Shown: positions 8,870-18,530 of the stretch, piece after piece
How positions within the stretch are numbered: the first letter of the stretch is position 1
Layout: every line of letters starts with the position of its first letter
Assembly (NCBI GenBank): GCA_003402345.1
Contig: QFXH01000008.1
Span: 1 to 64,000, forward strand
DNA from: Candidatus Nitrotoga sp. MKT
GTDB taxonomy: Bacteria; Pseudomonadota; Gammaproteobacteria; Burkholderiales; Gallionellaceae
Length of the DNA: 64,000 nt
Direction: 5' to 3'
Made by a program: the position numbers and the translations under genes
The notes under the pieces: generated by a model
What the model saw: the letters and a program-made list of their open reading frames with translations, nothing else
Databases searched by the model: none
What the model was told of the DNA's origin: nothing

Positions 8870-9361
8870 TTATTCACCGGAGCGTACTAAGCGCACCCGA
8901 TAACCAGCACTGTTATGCTCCGAGCCGTAGTCCACGTAGCCATAATCGAAATTAACCCCCCAGGCGTAAGCGGGCTCGTCAGCCGCAGGCGGAGCCGACC
9001 AAAAAGGAGATCCTGGCGTTCCTGGAAATGCGTCCGTATCAATCGCCGGGTTACAGCGGCTGGAATCTACAATGCTCGACAGTTCCTTTAAACTGGGGAG
9101 ACGCCAAGGTTTACCACTGGTTAAGGCTTCGTTTTTAGCCCAACTCTGAGCTTGATCCGAACTATAAGCGGTTGCGGTTCCACTATAACCATTGGCCGTG
9201 ATCTTCATGCCTTCTGCGCAGCGCCGCCAGATCAGGCCAGTAACGCTGTCAGTGACTTCATTGCCATCCGTTGAAATTACATACCGGGCCTGTGTTTGTT
9301 CATTTAGGTCGCCTAGCTCAGCTACTGCATCCGCCAGCGGCATGGGGGTAACGGTTTTCAT
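8870..9361 (-). CDS. DUF1566 (Lcl-type) domain protein
   Basis: A 163-aa protein with the DUF1566/Lcl C-terminal fold. It has the opening VTDSVTGLIWRRCAEG, then WRLPSLKELSSIVD, FWSAPP and a closing GYRVRLVRS. Such domains occur in secreted or surface adhesin-like proteins, but no signal peptide is seen here. I chose the ATG at 9361 because AGGAG lies seven bases upstream on the minus strand. Starting at 9415 would add 18 unlikely residues. The function is unknown. A second, exported protein with a related domain lies at 41334-41774. Confidence 0.8.
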   Translation of the reverse strand: MKTVTPMPLADAVAELGDLNEQTQARYVISTDGNEVTDSVTGLIWRRCAEGMKITANGYSGTATAYSSDQAQSWAKNEALTSGKPWRLPSLKELSSIVDSSRCNPAIDTDAFPGTPGSPFWSAPPAADEPAYAWGVNFDYGYVDYGSEHNSAGYRVRLVRSGE

Positions 9362-9786
9362 GATCATGCTCCTAAAGTTAAGTAATGTGGATCGGCACAT
9401 CTTACTCTGTGCCATTTAAACAATTAGAAACAACATTCCATTCCATTATATTTAATTTTGATTAAGAATGTCCGGCTAACTTCTGATTTTACTTCTGGAG
9501 GCTCTGTCCGTAAACATGGGTAAGGCACTGTTCGTTTAGCGCATAGATTCCTCCGCTAAATACGCAGCACAGTTGAACTGTAGCGGGGGTATACGGCATT
9601 CTGCATCGCTGGGATGCAAAACGTATAGGGCATGTATACGGATAAACATGCACAAAACATATGCAAACACTTCACATTTTGCTTTTTTTTAGTTAGGATG
9701 TATCCCTAACTTCTGTAGCGCGCCTTCACTCAGCTTCACATAAATCAATTGTATCGTTAACCTCTAATTATAAAGCGAGATTCATC
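9362..9786. other. Non-coding region upstream of trxA
   Basis: No coding frame is supported. The region contains nested inverted repeats at 9590-9627 and another at 9630-9651, followed by an AT-rich tract ending in a run of T at about 9682-9690. The structures are described in their own entry. The trxA promoter presumably lies here, but I cannot place hexamers with confidence. Confidence 0.5.
9590..9651. repeat. Nested inverted repeats in the trxA upstream region
   Basis: The outer arms TATACG (9590-9595) and CGTATA (9622-9627) enclose the inner arms TGCATC (9602-9607) and GATGCA (9613-9618). Immediately after, GCATGT (9630-9635) pairs with ACATGC (9646-9651). The word GTATACG recurs. This could be a folded leader or an operator cluster. 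Nothing in the sequence identifies a regulator. Confidence 0.45.
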
Positions 9787-10113
9787 ATGAGTGAGCATAT
9801 CCATTATGTTACTGATCCAACTTTTGCCGCCGATGTACTACAAGCACCCCTACCAGTACTGGTAGACTATTGGGCAGAATGGTGCGGCCCATGCCGTAGT
9901 ATCGCTCCGATTCTGGAAGAAATTGCCAAGGAATATGCTGGGCGTATGACCGTAGCAAAAATGAATGTGGATGAAAACCAGCAAACTCCACAGAAATATG
10001 GTGTCCGTGGCATTCCCACGTTGATGTTGTTCAAGAACGGAAATATCGAAGCAACCAAAGTTGGTGCATTATCTAAATCGCAGCTCACCGCATTTATTGA
10101 CAGCCATATTTAA
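9787..10113 (+). CDS. trxA: Thioredoxin 1
   Basis: Cytosolic thioredoxin of 108 aa, the usual length, with the WCGPC active site (C33, C36), the buried Asp in LVDYWA and the cis-Pro in GIPTL. It reduces protein disulfides using electrons from thioredoxin reductase and supports ribonucleotide reductase, encoded here at 31-35 kb. It precedes rho by 173 bp, the widespread proteobacterial trxA-rho order. A second, zinc-containing thioredoxin (trxC) lies at 44.4 kb. Confidence 0.97.
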   Translation: MSEHIHYVTDPTFAADVLQAPLPVLVDYWAEWCGPCRSIAPILEEIAKEYAGRMTVAKMNVDENQQTPQKYGVRGIPTLMLFKNGNIEATKVGALSKSQLTAFIDSHI

Positions 10114-10286
10114 ATCATCTAAACTGAAATTATGGTTTTTTTGTTTCGTTAATTTCCTGTTGCATAATACACACAAATCCTAATACTCAAGGCAGTTCAT
10201 GTCATGCACGCGGCATCCTCGCGCAAACCGTAATACCTCCCTAAGCAGGCTCCCTAAACTTCGTAATATCACCCATCCATTTTTAT

Positions 10287-11543
10287 ATGCATTTATCTGA
10301 CCTCAAGACCAAACACATCACCGAATTGGTGAGCATAGCAACAACAAACCAGATCGACAATGCCAATCGCATGCGTAAGCAAGACCTGATTTTCGCCCTG
10401 CTTAAAAATCAGGCAAAAAAAGGTGAGAGTATTTTCGGCGAAGGTACGCTGGAAGTATTACCCGACGGATTTGGCTTTTTGCGCTCGCCGGACATTTCTT
10501 ACTTGGCGGGACCGGATGATATTTACGTTAGCCCAAGCCAGATCCGTCGTTTCAATCTGCATACCGGAGATTCGATTGAAGGCGAGATCCGTACTCCCAA
10601 AGAAGGGGAACGTTACGTCGCTTTAGTAAAGGTAGACAAGGTTAATTCTGAGGCTCCGGAAAATACGAAGAACAAGATACTGTTTGAAAACTTGACGCCG
10701 TTGTTTCCAACTAAGCAAATGGCATTAGAACGGGATATTCGCGCCGAGGAAAACGTTACTGGCCGCATCATTGATATTGTGGCTCCCATTGGTAAAGGCC
10801 AGCGCGGGTTGCTGGTAGCTTCGCCAAAATCTGGCAAGACCGTGATGTTGCAGCATATCGCCCATTCCATTGCGGCAAACAACCCGGATGCACATCTGAT
10901 TGTTCTATTGATCGACGAACGTCCCGAAGAAGTCACCGAAATGAGTCGCAGCGTGCGCGGTGAAGTGGTTGCTTCTACCTTTGACGAGCCTGCCACACGT
11001 CACGTTCAGGTCGCTGAAATGGTGCTGGAAAAAGCCAAGCGCCTAGTTGAACACAAAAAGGATGTGGTCATTCTTTTGGATTCCATCACTCGGCTGGCGC
11101 GTGCATACAACACTGTTGTACCGTCTTCCGGCAAAGTACTTACTGGCGGCGTTGATGCTAATGCCCTGCAGCGTCCTAAACGTTTTTTCGGAGCGGCCCG
11201 TAATGTTGAAGAAGGCGGCTCACTTACCATTATCGCCACGGCGTTAGTGGATACCGGTTCCCGTATGGACGATGTGATTTACGAAGAATTTAAGGGAACC
11301 GGTAATATGGAAATTCATCTTGACCGGCGCATGGCAGAGAAACGCATTTATCCGGCCATTAACATTAATCGTTCCGGTACGCGTAGGGAAGAGCTGTTAA
11401 TTAAGTCAGACCTTTTGCCAAAAATCTGGGTGCTGCGTAAATTGCTCTATCCAATGGATGAATTAGAATCAATGGAATTTCTACTGGATAAAATTAAAGC
11501 GACTAAGAACAACGCTGATTTTTTCGATTCAATGCGCCGCTAA
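10287..11543 (+). CDS. rho: Transcription termination factor Rho
   Basis: Hexameric RNA-dependent ATPase of 418 aa that ends transcription at Rho-dependent sites. The N-terminal [14 protein letters not shown] opens the Rho-N helical domain. The RNA-binding cold-shock domain follows (about 50-125, with DGFGFLRSP). The ATPase core has Walker A SPKSGKT near residues 179-185 and a Walker B region [16 protein letters not shown]. The start gives the invariant MHLSDLK. The 173-bp leader after trxA may carry a promoter and autoregulation as in other Rho genes, but no element there is decisive. Confidence 0.98.
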   Translation: MHLSDLKTKHITELVSIATTNQIDNANRMRKQDLIFALLKNQAKKGESIFGEGTLEVLPDGFGFLRSPDISYLAGPDDIYVSPSQIRRFNLHTGDSIEGEIRTPKEGERYVALVKVDKVNSEAPENTKNKILFENLTPLFPTKQMALERDIRAEENVTGRIIDIVAPIGKGQRGLLVASPKSGKTVMLQHIAHSIAANNPDAHLIVLLIDERPEEVTEMSRSVRGEVVASTFDEPATRHVQVAEMVLEKAKRLVEHKKDVVILLDSITRLARAYNTVVPSSGKVLTGGVDANALQRPKRFFGAARNVEEGGSLTIIATALVDTGSRMDDVIYEEFKGTGNMEIHLDRRMAEKRIYPAININRSGTRREELLIKSDLLPKIWVLRKLLYPMDELESMEFLLDKIKATKNNADFFDSMRR

Positions 11544-11692
11544 AATTTTATAATCCAAAAGTTAATATGGCTACATGCGGATCCGGCTTAATTGTGATCC
11601 ACAACCAAGGCCTTGAGTTAATCAATCCTGTAAGAATGTAGCAACTTGACAGTTTCCTTCCTGCGGCTACGATTGAACTGGCGTTAAACCAG

Positions 11693-12925
11693 CTAACGTT
11701 CGCTTGGCCTGCTGAATATTCTCTCCTTGGGCCGGGGGAAATTTGCTTTTACGGCCGTAGTGTCGGCTAAATTGCAGCCTTTTCGCATATTATCTTCTTC
11801 CCGCTCTAAGGCAAAAGCGGCCATCATTGTTGATGAATGCGTAGCCAAAATAATCGTTAAACCAGGAAACTGCTCCTGTGCCATTTTTTTAAGCTGGATG
11901 AGAAGTCGTTGTTGCCAGTCTTCGTGTAGATGTGCTTCCGGTTCGTCAATCAGCAAAATTGTGTTGCGCGTCATATATGCACCGAGGCGCACAAACAATT
12001 GCACCAAACTTTTTTCCCCGTTGCTGAGTGTATCGAGCCGGTGTAAATTTTCATTGCGCACGACTTCAACCTCATGTGGATCTTTGCGAACATCCTTGAT
12101 TGCGGTACAAGTATTAGCAAAAACTCGCTCATTAACCAATTTTACAGCGCGATCAAAACGTCCGTCATCAAGCCACTTCAGCCAAACCAGCAGGTTGTCG
12201 AGCGAGTCACGCCAATCGCCGCTTTCTGTGCCAAAAGAGTGCGAAGGGGCGTAATTCCAGTTCAGAGGGGGAACAATGGCGCGATGTTGATCTGGATTAA
12301 CTGGCACAATATTACGATAGGCCGAGAAATAAATGACTGTGGGCCAATCCAGTATGCTCTCTTCAAAGCCACCAATTTTTTCACCTGTGGCTGCATCAAC
12401 ACCTGAAATAAAGTTTGCAATCCATTTGTCATACAGGCCAATTGTCGACCAAGTTTCTGTTTCATCGCGACAGAAGCCAAAACGATGCCACTGTTGCGCC
12501 CCCACTTTGCTCAGTGCTTCTTCATCCCATTGACGTAAATTACTTCCCACCTCTAGCTGGCCAGCAAGCAGGGACAATACAGCAACTTGTTCATGGCCAT
12601 CTTCACTGTAGTGAATACGAAAATCCAATTGTGCCCGTCCCGGGCCACGATCCAGGTTTTCCAGGTTAAACGGTGTGTCGAAGCGGCGATTATGGGCTGC
12701 GGCTAAATCCTGTGGCTTGGTAAAGCCAGTCATCCCCATTAAGGCTGGAATTAGTTCTAATATCGTTGTCTTGCCTCGTCCATTTTTCGAATGGAGCATA
12801 AAGAAATTGCAAGACTCGTTATTATTGTCGGTGAAATTTATTTCTTCGGGTTGTATCTGAAATGGACCAATGCGGTCTATGGTCAGCCATAACGGCGTAA
12901 ACTCATATATCTGGAAGTTATCCAT
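11693..12925 (-). CDS. Solitary SMC-like AAA ATPase, C-terminus probably frameshifted
   Basis: A 410-aa ABC/SMC-type ATPase with a split nucleotide site: Walker A SKNGRGKTT (46-54), signature LSNGEKS (300-306), Walker B ILLIDEPEAH (323-332) and the switch ATHSS (361-365). Proteins of this AAA_15/AAA_21 kind often power defence modules, but no partner nuclease or toxin lies beside it, so a role is not assigned. After DNMRK the annotated frame gives a low-quality tail. A neighbouring frame instead reads a natural tail (GRKSKFPPAQGENIQQAKRT) to a stop at 11667, so a base has probably been lost in the T run at 11780-11783. Either an authentic mutation or a sequencing indel would explain this. Confidence 0.82.
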   Translation of the reverse strand: MDNFQIYEFTPLWLTIDRIGPFQIQPEEINFTDNNNESCNFFMLHSKNGRGKTTILELIPALMGMTGFTKPQDLAAAHNRRFDTPFNLENLDRGPGRAQLDFRIHYSEDGHEQVAVLSLLAGQLEVGSNLRQWDEEALSKVGAQQWHRFGFCRDETETWSTIGLYDKWIANFISGVDAATGEKIGGFEESILDWPTVIYFSAYRNIVPVNPDQHRAIVPPLNWNYAPSHSFGTESGDWRDSLDNLLVWLKWLDDGRFDRAVKLVNERVFANTCTAIKDVRKDPHEVEVVRNENLHRLDTLSNGEKSLVQLFVRLGAYMTRNTILLIDEPEAHLHEDWQQRLLIQLKKMAQEQFPGLTIILATHSSTMMAAFALEREEDNMRKGCNLADTTAVKANFPRPKERIFSRPSER

Positions 12926-13299
12926 TGATTGTTTCTCCTTATGGCCATGGCCTGCACAATGTTGTAGTCATTCAGCAAGATGCCATGCACACGAGCTGTC
13001 GGTTGACCCAAGAGCCGCCAGCATTCGCCCGTTCACGGCAAGCTTTCCGTACCGGACTCATGGAAAAACGAAAAATATTTTAGACTAAAGAGGATTGCCC
13101 AGTCAAGGTGAAGCGAGATCAGATTGATTGTAAAGATGGTGTAGAAATTGGCGGGGCATGCTTTATCAATACAGCCCCTTTGCAATATGTAACCTTGGGT
13201 AACTGAGTTTGTATTAATTTGATCGAATATGGCTTTGGGATACTTGAAATTTCAACCATCTGCCCCATCTATCAACTAATAATTTTTTAAGGAGCCATT
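12926..13299. other. Non-coding region between the ATPase gene and clpB
   Basis: No supported gene. The right side holds the clpB heat-shock promoter (13243-13270) and a Shine-Dalgarno AAGGAG just before the clpB ATG. The left side presumably contains the divergent promoter of the AAA ATPase gene, but no clear hexamers were seen. Confidence 0.55.
13243..13270 (+). promoter_or_regulatory. Sigma-32 (RpoH) heat-shock promoter of clpB
   Basis: CTTGAA at 13243-13248 and CCCCATCT at 13263-13270 are separated by 14 bp. This matches the RpoH consensus (CTTGAA, 11-16 bp, CCCCATnT) at essentially every defining position. It ends 29 bp before the clpB ATG, so the leader would be about 20 nt long. The target gene is a classical heat-shock gene, which strengthens the call. 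Confidence 0.88.
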
Positions 13300-15879
13300 A
13301 TGAGATTCGACAAATTTACGACTAAGCTGCAACAGGCGTTGTCTGATGCCCAGAGTTTAGCTGTGGGCAGTGATAATCAATTCATTGAACCGCAGCATTT
13401 ACTGCTGGCATTGCTCAACGATGCCGATAGTGGCGCGGCCTCATTGCTTGCCCGCGCAGGCGGGAATGTCGTTCCCTTGAAAGAGGCGTTGACACAAAGC
13501 GTAGCGCGCCTAACCAAAGTGGAAGGGCACGGCGGTGAGGTGCAAGTCGGGCGTGATCTCGCTAATTTGTTTAATCTCACCGACAAGCAAGCGCAAAATC
13601 GTGGTGACCAATTTATTGCCTCGGAAATGTTTTTATTAGCGCTAACCGAAGACAAAGGTGAGTGTGGGCGTCTATTGAAACAGCACGGTGTAGTCCGCGC
13701 GGCTTTAGAGCAAGCGATCAACGCGGTTCGTGGCGGACAAAACGTGGGAAGCCAGGAAGCGGAGGGTCAGCGCGAGGCGCTTAAGAAATACACCCTGGAC
13801 CTTACTGAGCGTGCCCGTCAAGGCAAGTTGGATCCAGTGATTGGACGTGATGATGAGATCCGTCGCGCTATTCAGGTTCTACAACGCCGCACCAAAAATA
13901 ACCCAGTTTTGATTGGTGAACCGGGCGTAGGTAAGACCGCTATCGTGGAAGGTTTAGCGCAGCGTATTGTCAACGAAGAAGTACCGGAATCCTTGAAGGG
14001 CAAGCGCGTGTTGTCGCTTGATATGGCTGCGCTACTAGCCGGTGCGAAATATCGCGGCGAATTTGAAGAACGCCTGAAATCTGTGCTAAAGGAAGTAGCC
14101 ATGGAAGAAGGCCGCAACATCGTATTTATTGATGAACTGCACACCATGGTCGGCGCAGGTAAAGCGGAAGGCGCAATGGATGCAGGCAATATGCTAAAGC
14201 CAGCATTAGCGCGCGGCGAGTTGCATTGCATCGGTGCCACTACACTGGATGAATACCGTAAATACATCGAGAAAGATGGCGCGTTAGAGCGTCGTTTCCA
14301 AAAGGTGCTGGTGGATGAACCGACAGTGGAAGCGACCATCGCTATTTTGCGTGGTTTACAGGAAAAATATGAGTTACATCACGGCGTGGAAATTACCGAC
14401 CCGGCTATCGTGGCAGCGGCAGAATTGTCGCACCGCTACATTACTGACCGTTTTTTGCCGGACAAGGCCATTGATCTGATAGACGAAGCTGCCGCCCGTA
14501 TCAAGATGGAAATTGACTCCAAACCGGAAGTGATGGACAAACTTGACCGGCGCCTGATTCAGTTGAAAATTGAACGCGAAGCAGTGAAGAAGGAAAAGGA
14601 CGAAGCATCGAAAAAACGCATGCAGCTTATCGAAGACGAGATTGAGAAACTGTTGCGTGAATATGCCGACTTGGAAGAGATATGGAAAGCGGAGAAAGGA
14701 TCGGCTCATGGCACAGCGCAGGTAAAGGAAGAAATCGAGCGCGTACGTGCCGAAATTATCCGGGTGCAACGCGAAGGCAAATTGGACAAAGTGGCCGAGT
14801 TGCAATATGGCAAACTCCCGCAACTCGAAGCGAAATTAAAAGAGGCGAATCAGGCAGAGGCAGCCAAACCTCAAAATCGGCTGCTGCGCACGCACGTGGG
14901 TGCGGAAGAAATTGCAGAAGTGGTAAGTCGTGCCACCGGCATTCCCGTTTCCAAGATGATGCAAGGCGAGCGTGACAAACTGCTGCAGATGGAAACCAAG
15001 TTGCACGAGCGCGTGGTTGGACAGGACGAGGCTGTACGCTTGGTGTCGGACGCAATCCGCCGTTCGCGTTCTGGGTTGGGGGATCCCAACCGTCCCTACG
15101 GATCCTTCCTGTTTTTAGGACCCACTGGAGTCGGCAAGACCGAATTATGTAAAGCGTTGGCTGGATTTTTATTCGATTCAGAAGATCACCTCATTCGCAT
15201 CGACATGAGTGAGTATATGGAAAAGCATTCCGTGTCGCGTCTGATCGGTGCGCCGCCAGGCTATGTTGGCTACGAAGAAGGCGGCGGCCTTACCGAGGCC
15301 GTGCGCCGCAAACCGTATTCCGTCATATTGTTGGACGAAGTGGAGAAAGCGCACCCGGATGTATTCAATGTGCTTCTGCAAGTATTGGATGATGGCCGCA
15401 TGACCGACGGACAGGGACGTACCGTAGATTTCAAGAACACCGTGGTTGTAATGACCTCGAACCTGGGCAGTCAAATGATCCAGCAGCTATCAGGCGATGA
15501 CTACCAGGTCATCAAACTGGCTGTGATGGGTGAGGTGAAAAGTTATTTCCGTCCTGAATTCATCAACCGCATAGACGAAGTGGTGGTGTTCCATGCGCTG
15601 GATGAAAAGAATATCAAGGCTATCGCACGTATCCAATTAGGCTATTTGGAGAACCGCCTGGCTGCAATGGATATGAAACTGGAGATTACTGATGCCGCTT
15701 TGGCGGAAATTGCCACTGCTGGTTTCGATCCTACTTATGGCGCTCGCCCGCTCAAACGTGCCATTCAGTCACAACTGGAGAATCCGCTTGCCAAACAGCT
15801 TTTGGAAGGTCGCTTCGCCGCTAAAGATACCATTAAGATTAATTGCTTAGGTGGGGTAATGAGGTTTGAAAAAGGCTAG
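13300..15879 (+). CDS. clpB: Disaggregase ClpB
   Basis: Hsp100 chaperone of 859 aa (typical length) that resolubilises aggregates with DnaK. Domains in order: the Clp N-domain (1-145), AAA module 1 with Walker A GEPGVGKT (206-213), the coiled-coil M domain (about 410-530, rich in Lys, Glu and Arg) that separates ClpB from ClpA, AAA module 2 with GPTGVGKT (606-613), and a C-terminal small domain ending near [11 protein letters not shown]. The ATG follows AAGGAG. Expression should be heat-inducible from the sigma-32 promoter directly upstream. Confidence 0.98.
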   Translation: MRFDKFTTKLQQALSDAQSLAVGSDNQFIEPQHLLLALLNDADSGAASLLARAGGNVVPLKEALTQSVARLTKVEGHGGEVQVGRDLANLFNLTDKQAQNRGDQFIASEMFLLALTEDKGECGRLLKQHGVVRAALEQAINAVRGGQNVGSQEAEGQREALKKYTLDLTERARQGKLDPVIGRDDEIRRAIQVLQRRTKNNPVLIGEPGVGKTAIVEGLAQRIVNEEVPESLKGKRVLSLDMAALLAGAKYRGEFEERLKSVLKEVAMEEGRNIVFIDELHTMVGAGKAEGAMDAGNMLKPALARGELHCIGATTLDEYRKYIEKDGALERRFQKVLVDEPTVEATIAILRGLQEKYELHHGVEITDPAIVAAAELSHRYITDRFLPDKAIDLIDEAAARIKMEIDSKPEVMDKLDRRLIQLKIEREAVKKEKDEASKKRMQLIEDEIEKLLREYADLEEIWKAEKGSAHGTAQVKEEIERVRAEIIRVQREGKLDKVAELQYGKLPQLEAKLKEANQAEAAKPQNRLLRTHVGAEEIAEVVSRATGIPVSKMMQGERDKLLQMETKLHERVVGQDEAVRLVSDAIRRSRSGLGDPNRPYGSFLFLGPTGVGKTELCKALAGFLFDSEDHLIRIDMSEYMEKHSVSRLIGAPPGYVGYEEGGGLTEAVRRKPYSVILLDEVEKAHPDVFNVLLQVLDDGRMTDGQGRTVDFKNTVVVMTSNLGSQMIQQLSGDDYQVIKLAVMGEVKSYFRPEFINRIDEVVVFHALDEKNIKAIARIQLGYLENRLAAMDMKLEITDAALAEIATAGFDPTYGARPLKRAIQSQLENPLAKQLLEGRFAAKDTIKINCLGGVMRFEKG

Positions 15880-16015
15880 CCTGTCATGGCTTTTCGGCAT
15901 CGGGCGGACGTTTGCCTGGACACAGCGCGGCGGCTGCTAAGACGCTGGAGCAGGCCTTAAATATTGCTGTCCTTAAGTGGATCGTCGCTGCGTTAGCGTT
16001 TGATTTTGACACATT

Positions 16016-16041
16016 AAGGAGCCAGTTTTCACTGGCTCCTT
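16016..16041. terminator. Perfect hairpin downstream of clpB
   Basis: A 10-bp perfect stem, AAGGAGCCAG (16016-16025) and CTGGCTCCTT (16032-16041), with a TTTTCA loop, lies between the convergent clpB and GlcG-like genes. There is no U tract on either strand, so it is not a textbook intrinsic terminator. It may still block 3' exonucleases or mark a transcript end. Confidence 0.5.
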
Positions 16042-16172
16042 GTGACGGCGCGTATTTATGAGGGTAGACTCGCCAAAAGCCCATAAATATCTTCGGTAAC
16101 CTCTCTGAATACTTTGCGTTACGCTGCTTTCCGAGCGGTGTGTTGTTGGGTGGTCAAAGTTGGCAGCGTCTC

Positions 16173-16664
16173 TTACTTCAAGCGATCTTTGATTTTAGCG
16201 ATTCCTGCCTCTGCGCATTGTTCATCGAGATGGCCGCCAGGTGCACCACCGATGCCAATGGCACCAATTGTTTCGCCTTCCACTTGAATGGGTACTCCGC
16301 CACCCAAGGCAATGAAATCATTTATGAAGACAAGATTAGCGGCTGCGGGATTCTTTTGTGTATTTTCCATTAGCCGCGCGGTCGAATTTTTGGTCGTAAG
16401 AGCCGTGTAAGCTTTTCTGCGGCTGGTATCGATCGAATGCGGGCCTGCATTGTCTGCACGTTGTAACGCCTTGAGCTGTCCAGCGCGGTCGACCACAGCG
16501 CCGCTGACGTTATAGCCTTTTGAAGAGCAGTCAGCGACGGCGGCGGTAACGGCCTCTACTGCCAGTGCGGTCGGGATGTCCCTGACGGTGCGAACCTGTG
16601 CGTGGGCATTGCTGGTAGCAACGAGAGTTGCAAAAACAAGGGCGCTTGTAACGCGTGAAATCAT
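16173..16664 (-). CDS. GlcG/HbpS-family exported protein
   Basis: A 163-aa secreted protein with a clear signal peptide (ALVFATLVATSNAHAQ) and a GlcG/HbpS (DUF336) domain, with motifs VVDRAGQLKALQRADNAG, KAYTALTTK and the glycine-rich GVPIQVEGETIGAIGIGG. Family members include heme-binding HbpS and GlcG of the glycolate locus. No glc genes lie nearby, so glycolate metabolism is not implied. The minus-strand ATG is preceded by a GGAG ribosome-binding site. A periplasmic small-molecule or heme-binding role is plausible but unproven. Confidence 0.87.
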   Translation of the reverse strand: MISRVTSALVFATLVATSNAHAQVRTVRDIPTALAVEAVTAAVADCSSKGYNVSGAVVDRAGQLKALQRADNAGPHSIDTSRRKAYTALTTKNSTARLMENTQKNPAAANLVFINDFIALGGGVPIQVEGETIGAIGIGGAPGGHLDEQCAEAGIAKIKDRLK

Positions 16665-17186
16665 GGTAATTCTCCTAGTGGTTGTTGAACTTATTAAGTA
16701 CTTCCAAGGAAGCTTCTAAAAAACCTTGGGATACCTTTAAATATTCGTACATCGTTAGTTAGGATATCGGTTGAATAAGTTTTAGTTGCGCTTAGTCTGT
16801 GTTCTTCAGTATGTCGCTATTTTGATTCATTTGATAAAGCTAACATGTCCATTGGTAAAATGAAAGAACGGCCTGCGCATGACCTTAATAGTCACCCACT
16901 CCAAATTTAACTTCAGGAGTGGGGGCAGCAATAGGAAGTCGATATTTAGAAGCACTTATTGAGCAAGCGTTAGCCAAGGTATATTCGTGTGGCGGTTATC
17001 AGAAGGAACCGCGCTTGAGGCGCTTTTGCTACTTAGCTCTGAATATCGAAGTTGATACTAAATGGAAAAACATGGGCGGCATTAAATTGTTATACCTCGT
17101 AAAAGTTCAAGGAACGGAACTGCAAAGGGGTATTTAGTCAGAGCTGTCTATAAAGTTACGGAGATTATTCAAAAAGGCGGGCGATC
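16665..17186. other. Non-coding region upstream of greB
   Basis: No gene is supported. A 72-codon open frame from a GTG at 16919 has no recognisable features and no ribosome-binding site. An 8-bp perfect hairpin (CCCACTCC at 16895-16902 with GGAGTGGG at 16916-16923) lies in the middle but lacks a U tract. Confidence 0.5.
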
Positions 17187-17756
17187 ATGAGCAAAGCTTT
17201 TACTAAGGAAACAGACGAAAGTGCTGACGAGGAAGAAGGCCAGTCAGCATCACCGCTTCCGCCAGGAATCAAAAACTACATCACCCCCGTTGGCTACCAG
17301 CGCCTCAAAGACGAACTTGATCAGCTATGGAAAGTGGAACGCCCGGTGTTGGTGCAAACGATTACCTGGGCTGCGTCTAATGGTGATCGCTCGGAAAATG
17401 GCGATTACATTTACGGTAAAAAGCGTCTGCGTGAAATCGACCGGCGCATCCGCTTTCTTTCCAAGCGTCTGGAAAACGCTGCAGTGGTGGATCCGGTACA
17501 GCGGGGGTCGTGCGATCAAGTATTCTTTGGGGCGACAGTTAAAGTGTGCAGGCAGGACGGCTTAGAGTATACCTACAGCATAGTCGGCGTGGATGAAGCC
17601 GATGCCGGGCGCGGATTGATTAGCTGGATATCACCGTTAGCCCGAGCCTTATTAAAGGCGCGCGCTGACGATGTGGTTATGCTGCACATTCCTGACGGAG
17701 TAGAAGAGTTAGTGGTGGTGGACGTTGCTTATCGGGCGATCAGTTTTGACAATTGA
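17187..17756 (+). CDS. greB: Transcript cleavage factor GreB
   Basis: GreB (189 aa) rescues backtracked RNA polymerase by stimulating RNA cleavage in the secondary channel. The N-terminal coiled coil carries the acidic tip in NGDRSENGDYIYGKKR (D67 and E70), followed by the basic patch REIDRRIRFLSKRLE. The C-terminal FKBP-like domain is complete, ending VAYRAISFDN. Compared with E. coli GreB there is an additional acidic N-terminal stretch of about 25 residues. The first ATG is used and the gene is monocistronic in this window. Confidence 0.95.
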   Translation: MSKAFTKETDESADEEEGQSASPLPPGIKNYITPVGYQRLKDELDQLWKVERPVLVQTITWAASNGDRSENGDYIYGKKRLREIDRRIRFLSKRLENAAVVDPVQRGSCDQVFFGATVKVCRQDGLEYTYSIVGVDEADAGRGLISWISPLARALLKARADDVVMLHIPDGVEELVVVDVAYRAISFDN

Positions 17757-17933
17757 GTTACTGGCAAAATTTTTGTTGGAAGAAAGTCAGTTTTTTTATC
17801 TTTTTCGATTTAATTCAGAAATTGATCCCGGCGGGTCTGTTTCTTCGTGGCTGTGTATTCCAGTTCAGAAAAACTGGTTTGCATCACTTGCGTCACCTTT
17901 AAATTAGTTCAGTGACACTCTCCCAGATTTACA

Positions 17934-17961
17934 AATTATTCCAGCCAGTGCTGGAATAATT
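17934..17961. repeat. 12-bp perfect inverted repeat after greB
   Basis: The arms AATTATTCCAGC (17934-17945) and GCTGGAATAATT (17950-17961) flank a CAGT loop. There is no U tract. It lies between greB and the decayed defence locus and could be an operator or a transcript-end hairpin. Confidence 0.6.
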
Positions 17962-18119
17962 CAGTGTTTCCTTAGGATTATGCTGGGCATTACAGTACAT
18001 CACTGCATATTCGCATTACAATCGCCGTCTGATGGATAAACATGGCTACCGTCGTAACAGCCATGCTGCTTTTTCTTATCGAACCGGGTCCAAAAAAGAC
18101 GGCATGTTTTAACTTAGAT

Positions 18120-18530
18120 ATGGAAATAATCGACAACATCAACAACCTGCTTGGGGACAGCCTTAAACAGACTCTCAAGCCCGGTTCAAAGCTCAAGATA
18201 GCAGCCTCGTGTTTCTCGATTTATGCCTATGAAGCGTTGGAGTTGGAGCTAGAACGCATCGAGTCGCTGGAGTTCATATTTACATCACCCACCTTTGTTC
18301 CTGGCGAAGCCACCGACAAGCTCAACAAAGAACATCGTCAGTACCATATTCCCAAGCTTGAACGCGAACCCAGCTTTTACGGCAGCGAGTTTGAAATTCA
18401 GCTCAATAACAAACTTACCCAGCGCGCGATTGCCAAGGAATGTGATGACTGGATTCGTCGCAAGGCCAGCTTTCGTTCTAACCGTGGCACAGCGCCAATG
18501 CAACAATTCGCCGGTGTTCAAACAGCGGAT
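18120..18530 (+). pseudogene. Truncated 5' end of a PLD/SNF2-type defence helicase
   Basis: This frame encodes about 130 residues starting near MEIIDNINNLLGDSLK and including KLKIAASCFSIYAYEAL and FYGSEFEIQLNNKLTQRAIA. I recognise it as the N-terminal phospholipase-D-like domain of large SNF2-type helicases that neighbour type III restriction genes. The frame then degenerates near 18530 and the helicase motifs never appear. The following sequence, in another frame, belongs to a different protein, so a deletion has removed the rest. The start is uncertain: an in-frame ATG lies at 18042 as well. The family match is from memory of the locus type and should be tested by search. Confidence 0.6.

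Noticed and set aside
16016-16041. Textbook rho-independent terminator after clpB
   Set aside because: The stem is perfect but no U tract follows on either strand, so it is reported only as a hairpin.
16919-17137. A 72-codon GTG frame upstream of greB
   Set aside because: No ribosome-binding site and no known domain; it begins inside a hairpin.
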